From: Streptomyces calvus
GTDB lineage: Bacteria > Actinomycetota > Actinomycetes > Streptomycetales > Streptomycetaceae
Assembly: GCF_006782915.1 (NCBI RefSeq)
Contig: NZ_VCNP01000054.1
Coordinates: 62,001 to 126,000 of the forward strand
Reading direction: 5' to 3'
DNA: 64,000 nucleotides
Both the position numbers and the translations under genes were made by a program. Positions 59,584 through 64,000 of this stretch are shown here, piece by piece. Under the pieces are notes generated by a model that ran no database searches, was not told the DNA's origin, and saw nothing but the letters and a program-made list of their open reading frames with translations. Within the stretch, counting starts at the first letter, position 1. Each line of letters begins with the position of its first letter.

Positions 59584-60503
59584 GCGCGCAGCTCCTTGCC
59601 GGTGAGCTCCAGGAAGACGTCTTCGAGGGTGTGCCGCTCGACCGAGATCCGGTCCGGCATCACCCCGTGCTGCGCGCACCAGGAGGTGACGGTGGCCAGC
59701 AGTTGCGGGTCGACCTTGCCGACGACCCGGTACGAGCCCGGGGCCACCTCGGCCGCCGAGGTGTCGGCGGGCAGGGCCTTCAGCAGGGAGGCCACGTCCA
59801 GGCCGGGCCGCCCGGAGAAGCGGAGCGTGTTCTCGGCGCCGCCACGGCACAGCTCCTCCGGGGAGCCCTGGGCGATGACCCGGCCGGCGTCGATGATCGC
59901 CACGTCGTCGGCGAGCTGCTCGGCCTCGTCCATGTAGTGCGTGGTGAGGATGACGGAGACACCGTCGGCGCGCAGGTCCCGTACCAGGTCCCAGGTGGCG
60001 CGGCGGGCCTGCGGGTCGAGGCCGGCGGTCGGCTCGTCCAGGAACACCAGCTCCGGACGGCCCACCACGGCCATCGCCAGCGCGAGCCGCTGCTGCTGGC
60101 CGCCGGACAGGCGCCGGTAGGACGTACGGCCGCAGGAGCCGAGGCCGAGCCGCTCGATCAGCGCGTCCACGTCCAGCGGATGCGCGTGCAGCTTCGCCAC
60201 GTGCCGCAGCATCTCGTCCGCCCGTGCGCCCGAGTAGACGCCGCCGGACTGGAGCATCACCCCGACGCGGGGCCGCAGCGCCGCCGACTGCCTCACCGGG
60301 TCGAGGCCCAGGACGCGCACCGTGCCGGAGTCCGGCCGGCGGTACCCCTCGCAGGTCTCGACCGTGGTCGTCTTGCCCGCCCCGTTGGGGCCGAGCACGG
60401 CGGTCACGCCCTGCCGGGCCACCAGGTCGAGGCCGTCCACCGCGGTCTTCGTTCCGTACCGCTTCACCAGGGCCTGGACCTGGACCACGGGCTCACTTCG
60501 CAT
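59580..60503 (-). CDS. ABC transporter ATPase (DrrA type)
   Basis: 307-residue ATPase: Walker A GPNGAGKTTTVETCEG, Q-loop VGVMLQSGGVY, signature LSGGQQQRLALAMAV, Walker B LVFLDEPTAGLDP, H-loop LTTHYMDEA, and the C-terminal regulatory extension found in DrrA-like exporters (MPDRISVERHTLEDVFLELTG). Works with the ABC-2 permease encoded next. The ATG at 60503 has a weak GTGAGC ribosome site. Substrate unknown. Confidence 0.93.
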   Translation of the reverse strand: MRSEPVVQVQALVKRYGTKTAVDGLDLVARQGVTAVLGPNGAGKTTTVETCEGYRRPDSGTVRVLGLDPVRQSAALRPRVGVMLQSGGVYSGARADEMLRHVAKLHAHPLDVDALIERLGLGSCGRTSYRRLSGGQQQRLALAMAVVGRPELVFLDEPTAGLDPQARRATWDLVRDLRADGVSVILTTHYMDEAEQLADDVAIIDAGRVIAQGSPEELCRGGAENTLRFSGRPGLDVASLLKALPADTSAAEVAPGSYRVVGKVDPQLLATVTSWCAQHGVMPDRISVERHTLEDVFLELTGKELRA

Positions 60504-60534
60504 GGGTCACGAGTCTAGGGAGACGACCGGGGGG

Positions 60535-61347
60535 TCAGACCGTGGGGTGCTGGAAGTCCTCCTCGCGGGGCCGGTGCACCGGCAGCCACCGCTCGGCGTA
60601 GGCCACCGCGTCCGCCACCGGGAACAGCCGCGCCGCGGCCGCCCCGACCGTGCCGCGCACGACGGGACGGTCCCGTTCGAAGTCGTGCCCCAGCTCGTCG
60701 AAGCGTTCGGAGCTGATGGCCACCTCGGTCACCGTCTCCCAGCCGCCCGGACCGGGGCGGCCCACCGTGACGCGCGGCGACGGGACCCGGTACTCGGCGA
60801 GGTGGAAGCAGGTGCAGCTGTCGTATCCGGCGCCGAGCAGCAGCACCCGCGCGCCGAGCCGCTCCAGTTCCGCCAGCGGGCTGCGTTCGCCGAGCCGGCA
60901 GTCGGTGGCGTGGCCCGCGACGATCCGTGCCGCGCGGGCGCCGACGGCCGCGAACGACGTCTGCGGGTGCGCGCTGCGCAGCGCCCCGGGCCAGGTCCGC
61001 ACGGTCTCCGGGACCACGCCGACCCCGCGCGAGGGCGTGGTCAGCGGGTCGTAGGCGGGCATGGTGGCCCGGATGGTCTCCCACCACTCCTCGGGCACGG
61101 GCGGTGCCTGCCACAGCGCCGGGTCGGAGAGGTGGCCGGACTGGGTGGGGACCACCAGCGTGCCGTCGGGGCCGAGCGCGTCGAGCAGCGCCCGGACGAC
61201 CGTGACCGCCCCGCCGTTGACCCAGCCGAGGGCGCTGAGCGAGGAGTGCACGAGGAGGCTCTCACCGGCCCGGACACCGAGCTCGCGCAGCTGCGCGGCG
61301 AGTGTGTCGCGGGTCACGAGTGGGCCGGTGGGAGGGGGTACGGGCAT
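60535..61347 (-). CDS. AAC(3)-family N-acetyltransferase-like protein
   Basis: 270 residues of the antibiotic acetyltransferase (AAC(3)) fold: [57 protein letters not shown] and [18 protein letters not shown]. The histidine in [10 protein letters not shown] and the Glu/Asp context match catalytic positions of AAC(3) enzymes. A chromosomal copy in a Streptomyces core region suggests a housekeeping substrate or self-protection; resistance is not proven. ATG at 61347 ([10 protein letters not shown]) was preferred to a longer reading to 61401. Divergent from sufR. Confidence 0.82.
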   Translation of the reverse strand: MPVPPPTGPLVTRDTLAAQLRELGVRAGESLLVHSSLSALGWVNGGAVTVVRALLDALGPDGTLVVPTQSGHLSDPALWQAPPVPEEWWETIRATMPAYDPLTTPSRGVGVVPETVRTWPGALRSAHPQTSFAAVGARAARIVAGHATDCRLGERSPLAELERLGARVLLLGAGYDSCTCFHLAEYRVPSPRVTVGRPGPGGWETVTEVAISSERFDELGHDFERDRPVVRGTVGAAAARLFPVADAVAYAERWLPVHRPREEDFQHPTV

Positions 61348-61422
61348 GGTCCGGGAGTCTTCCGCACACCGCTGCCGTGTGCCACCGATTTGATCGATCA
61401 AAGATCGTTTCCGCAGGTCAGA

Positions 61423-61436
61423 TTAGGTATACCTAA
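61423..61436. promoter_or_regulatory. 14-bp palindrome upstream of sufR, candidate SufR operator or iron box
   Basis: Perfect palindrome TTAGGTATACCTAA, 72 bp before the sufR start. Its half-sites resemble DtxR/IdeR iron boxes (TTAGGT...ACCTAA) but with shorter spacing. An Fe-S-sensing SufR site is the simplest reading because sufR heads the suf operon. Confidence 0.65.
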
Positions 61437-61508
61437 GTGACGCAGCGCACTGTCGGGGCGTTCAAGCGCGGCTTGCCGGTCTCCGCCGAATTACGCAACA
61501 ATGGCGTT

Positions 61509-62240
61509 GTGAAAAACGGTGCACGATCGACCGAGCCTCCTCATGAGGAGCTGGCGACCGGTGAGCGGTCCACCCGCAACCGGGTCGCCCGGTCCATCCT
61601 GGACCACGGCCCCTCGACCGTCGCCGAACTGGCCGAGCGACTCGGACTCACCCAGGCGGCCGTCCGCCGGCACCTGGACGCGCTGGCCGCGGACAACGTC
61701 GTGGAGGCTCGCGAGCGACGGGTCTACGGCGCGCGCACGCGCGGACGCCCGGCCAAGGTGTTCGCCCTGACGGACTGCGGCCGTGACGCCTTCGACCAGT
61801 CCTACGACAAGCTCGCCGTGGACGCCCTGCGCTGGATCGGCGAACGGGAGGGCGGCAGCAAGGCGATCGCCGCCTTCGCCCGCGCCAGGATCGCCGCCCA
61901 CGCCGAGTCCTACCGCCAGGCCGTGGAGGCCGCCGCCCCCGAGGAGCGGGCATCGGCCCTGGCCAAGGCGCTGAGCGCGGACGGGTACGCTGCAACCGCG
62001 CGCAGCGCTCCCCACCCCCAGCAGGGCGAGCAGCTCTGCCAGCACCACTGCCCGGTCGCCCACGCCGCCGAGCAGTTCCCGCAACTGTGCGAGGCCGAGA
62101 CGGAATTTTTCGCCGAGCTCCTCGGTACGCACGTACAGCGGCTGGCGACGATCGCGCACGGCGACGGCGTCTGCACGACGTTCATCCCCAAGATTTCCCA
62201 CACCGCATCTGCAAGCACGTCCGGGAGGAACCCCGCATGA
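61509..62240 (+). CDS. sufR: Fe-S-sensing repressor SufR
   Basis: 243-residue winged-helix regulator of the suf operon. HTH at about 26-70 ([34 protein letters not shown]), then the wing [18 protein letters not shown]. Cysteines 177, 181, 194 and 222 ([21 protein letters not shown]) give the expected [4Fe-4S] ligand set, so the cluster-loaded form should repress and loss of the cluster relieve it. GTG at 61509 was chosen from the conserved [15 protein letters not shown] start; an earlier GTG at 61437 lies against the operator. Overlaps sufB by ATGA. Confidence 0.9.
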   Translation: MKNGARSTEPPHEELATGERSTRNRVARSILDHGPSTVAELAERLGLTQAAVRRHLDALAADNVVEARERRVYGARTRGRPAKVFALTDCGRDAFDQSYDKLAVDALRWIGEREGGSKAIAAFARARIAAHAESYRQAVEAAAPEERASALAKALSADGYAATARSAPHPQQGEQLCQHHCPVAHAAEQFPQLCEAETEFFAELLGTHVQRLATIAHGDGVCTTFIPKISHTASASTSGRNPA

Positions 62241-63658
62241 CTCTCCCCACGGAGACTGCCCACCCCGAGCTGGAGGGTCTGGGCAAGTACGAATACGGCT
62301 GGGCCGACCGTGACGACGCCGGTGCCTCCGCGCGCCGCGGCCTGAACGAGGACGTCGTCCGCGACATCTCGTCCAAGAAGGACGAGCCGGAGTGGATGAC
62401 CAAGCTCCGCCTCAAGGGCCTGCGCCTGTTCGAGAAGAAGCCCATGCCGAACTGGGGCTCCGACCTCTCCGGCATCGACTTCGACAACATCAAGTACTTC
62501 GTGCGCTCCACGGAGAAGCAGGCGGAGTCCTGGGAGGACCTCCCCGAGGACATCAAGAACACCTACGACAAGCTGGGCATCCCCGAGGCGGAGAAGCAGC
62601 GCCTCGTCGCCGGCGTCGCCGCCCAGTACGAGTCGGAGGTCGTCTACCACCAGATCCGCGAGGACCTGGAGGAGCAGGGCGTCATCTTCCTGGACACCGA
62701 CACCGCGCTGAAGGAGCACCCGGAGCTCTTCAAGGAGTACTTCGGCACCGTGATCCCGGCCGGTGACAACAAGTTCGCCGCGCTGAACACCGCCGTGTGG
62801 TCCGGCGGCTCCTTCATCTACGTCCCGCCGGGCGTGCACGTCGAGATCCCGCTCCAGGCCTACTTCCGGATCAACACCGAGAACATGGGCCAGTTCGAGC
62901 GAACCCTGATCATCGTCGACGAGGGTGCCTACGTGCACTACGTCGAGGGCTGCACCGCCCCGATCTACAAGAGCGACTCCCTGCACTCCGCGGTCGTCGA
63001 GATCATCGTCAAGAAGAACGCCCGCTGCCGCTACACGACCATCCAGAACTGGTCGAACAACGTCTACAACCTGGTCACCAAGCGCGCCGTCGCCTACGAG
63101 GGCGCGACCATGGAGTGGATCGACGGCAACATCGGCTCCAAGGTGACGATGAAGTACCCGGCCGTCTACCTCATGGGCGAGCACGCCAAGGGCGAGACGC
63201 TGTCCATCGCCTTCGCCGGCGAGGGCCAGCACCAGGACGCCGGCGCCAAGATGGTCCACATGGCCCCGAACACGTCGTCCAACATCGTCTCCAAGTCGGT
63301 GGCGCGCGGCGGCGGCCGCACCTCCTACCGCGGTCTCATCGAGATCGGCGAGGGCGCCCCGGGCTCCAAGTCCAACGTGCTGTGCGACGCCCTGCTCGTC
63401 GACACCATCTCCCGCTCGGACACCTACCCGTACGTGGACGTCCGCGAGGACGACGTGTCCATGGGCCACGAGGCGACCGTCTCCAAGGTCTCCGAGGACC
63501 AGCTCTTCTACCTGATGAGCCGCGGTCTGAGCGAGGACGAGGCGATGGCGATGATCGTGCGCGGCTTCGTCGAGCCGATCGCCAAGGAACTGCCGATGGA
63601 GTACGCCCTCGAACTCAACCGGCTGATCGAACTGCAGATGGAAGGCGCGGTCGGCTGA
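62237..63658 (+). CDS. sufB: Fe-S cluster assembly scaffold SufB
   Basis: 473-residue core scaffold of the SUF Fe-S assembly complex, working with SufC and SufD. Segments: [61 protein letters not shown] (beta-helix), [20 protein letters not shown] with conserved Cys, [12 protein letters not shown] with the second conserved Cys, and [28 protein letters not shown] at the C-terminus. In actinomycetes SUF is the main Fe-S assembly route. It supplies repair and respiratory proteins. ATG overlaps the sufR stop; GGGAGGAA is the ribosome site. Confidence 0.98.
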   Translation: MTLPTETAHPELEGLGKYEYGWADRDDAGASARRGLNEDVVRDISSKKDEPEWMTKLRLKGLRLFEKKPMPNWGSDLSGIDFDNIKYFVRSTEKQAESWEDLPEDIKNTYDKLGIPEAEKQRLVAGVAAQYESEVVYHQIREDLEEQGVIFLDTDTALKEHPELFKEYFGTVIPAGDNKFAALNTAVWSGGSFIYVPPGVHVEIPLQAYFRINTENMGQFERTLIIVDEGAYVHYVEGCTAPIYKSDSLHSAVVEIIVKKNARCRYTTIQNWSNNVYNLVTKRAVAYEGATMEWIDGNIGSKVTMKYPAVYLMGEHAKGETLSIAFAGEGQHQDAGAKMVHMAPNTSSNIVSKSVARGGGRTSYRGLIEIGEGAPGSKSNVLCDALLVDTISRSDTYPYVDVREDDVSMGHEATVSKVSEDQLFYLMSRGLSEDEAMAMIVRGFVEPIAKELPMEYALELNRLIELQMEGAVG

Positions 63659-63715
63659 CCCACCCCGCCGTCCGTCCAGCCCCTTACGCAAAGGAAAGCG
63701 AGCATTACGACAGCC

Positions 63716-64000
63716 ATGGCTGAGGCTCAGAACATCCCCGTGGGCTCCACCACCGCGGGCTCGATCGCGGTGGCCGCCGAGTCGACCGTCGCCACCCGCA
63801 TGAGCGCGCCCCCGTCCTTCGACGTGGCGGACTTCCCCGTCCCTCACGGCCGAGAAGAGGAATGGCGCTTCACCCCGCTGGAGCGGCTGCGCGGCCTGCA
63901 CGACGGCACCGCCACCGCCACCGGCGAGGGCGTCAAGGTCGCCGTGGAGGCGCCCGAGGGCGTCACCGTCGAGACCGTCGGACGCGACGACGCCCGGCTC
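63716..64000 (+). CDS. sufD: Fe-S cluster assembly protein SufD, 3' end outside the window
   Basis: 95 codons are visible to the window edge: MAEAQNIPVGSTTAG, then FPVPHGREEEWRFTPLERLRGL, the characteristic SufD N-terminal segment. SufD pairs with SufB and SufC. The first ATG in frame (63716) lies 17 nt from AAAGGAAAG (63690-63698), too far for good initiation. An in-frame ATT at 63704 has 5-nt spacing, so a non-ATG start adding ITTA is possible. It is 57 bp after sufB in the same operon. Confidence 0.9.
   Translation, partial: MAEAQNIPVGSTTAGSIAVAAESTVATRMSAPPSFDVADFPVPHGREEEWRFTPLERLRGLHDGTATATGEGVKVAVEAPEGVTVETVGRDDARL

Overview
The window is high-GC chromosomal DNA from a Streptomyces-type actinomycete. 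The grounds are the strong G/C bias at third codon positions, frequent GTG starts, ATGA/GTGA stop-start overlaps, the sporulation regulator WhiA, mycothiol-type proteins, and a gene order (uvrB-terD-terC-aroQ-uvrA-uvrC-rapZ-yvcK-whiA-gap-pgk-tpi-secG-pgi-pgl-opcA-zwf-tal-tkt-ctaB-ctaA-suf) that I recognise from Streptomyces chromosomes. Almost everything is core genome. No phage, IS, CRISPR, tRNA or rRNA was seen. Both ends cut genes: an O6-alkylguanine-DNA alkyltransferase on the left and sufD on the right.

Layout. 1-4.8 kb: alkyltransferase, secreted glycerophosphodiesterase, MHYT sensor, uvrB. 4.8-10.3 kb: a tellurium-resistance-type and metal block (TerD, a TerD fused to an eroded FtsK-like ATPase domain, TerC behind a probable manganese riboswitch, a Ca2+/H+ antiporter). 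10.4-13.5 kb: S66 peptidase, aroQ, metallo-beta-lactamase-fold hydrolase, mycothiol-dependent-type enzyme. 13.7-21 kb: uvrA, a LacI regulator/PfkB kinase pair with a strong operator, a Rieske lipoprotein, a large HTH protein, a tiny basic protein. 21-26.8 kb: a 45-bp tandem-repeat array, then the overlapping operon uvrC-rapZ-yvcK-whiA. 26.9-36 kb: secreted M14 carboxypeptidase, glycolytic genes gap, pgk, tpiA, then secG, an RbpA paralogue and pgi. 36-47.4 kb: a membrane protein, a PadR/ABC-exporter operon, and an oligosaccharide uptake cluster (two binding proteins, GH13 glucosidase, two permeases). 47.4-54 kb: a minus-strand pentose-phosphate operon tkt-tal-zwf-opcA-pgl. 54-61.4 kb: ctaB, small conserved genes, ctaA, an ABC exporter, an AAC(3)-like protein. 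61.4-64 kb: sufR-sufB-sufD.

The most notable structure is regulatory. The pattern tTGTCRgtg-N8-TAnnnT, the DNA-damage (PafBC/RecA-NDp) promoter type of actinobacteria, occurs with exact spacing in front of all four DNA-repair genes (alkyltransferase, uvrB, uvrA, uvrC) and also in front of terD. In three of these the -10 hexamer ends exactly 7 nt before the ATG, which implies leaderless mRNAs and fixes the start codons. The uvrC promoter also reads into whiA, so DNA damage may feed into developmental control. The terD promoter would bring the Ter/metal block into the damage response. Together this looks like a DNA-damage-responsive neighbourhood spread over 21 kb.
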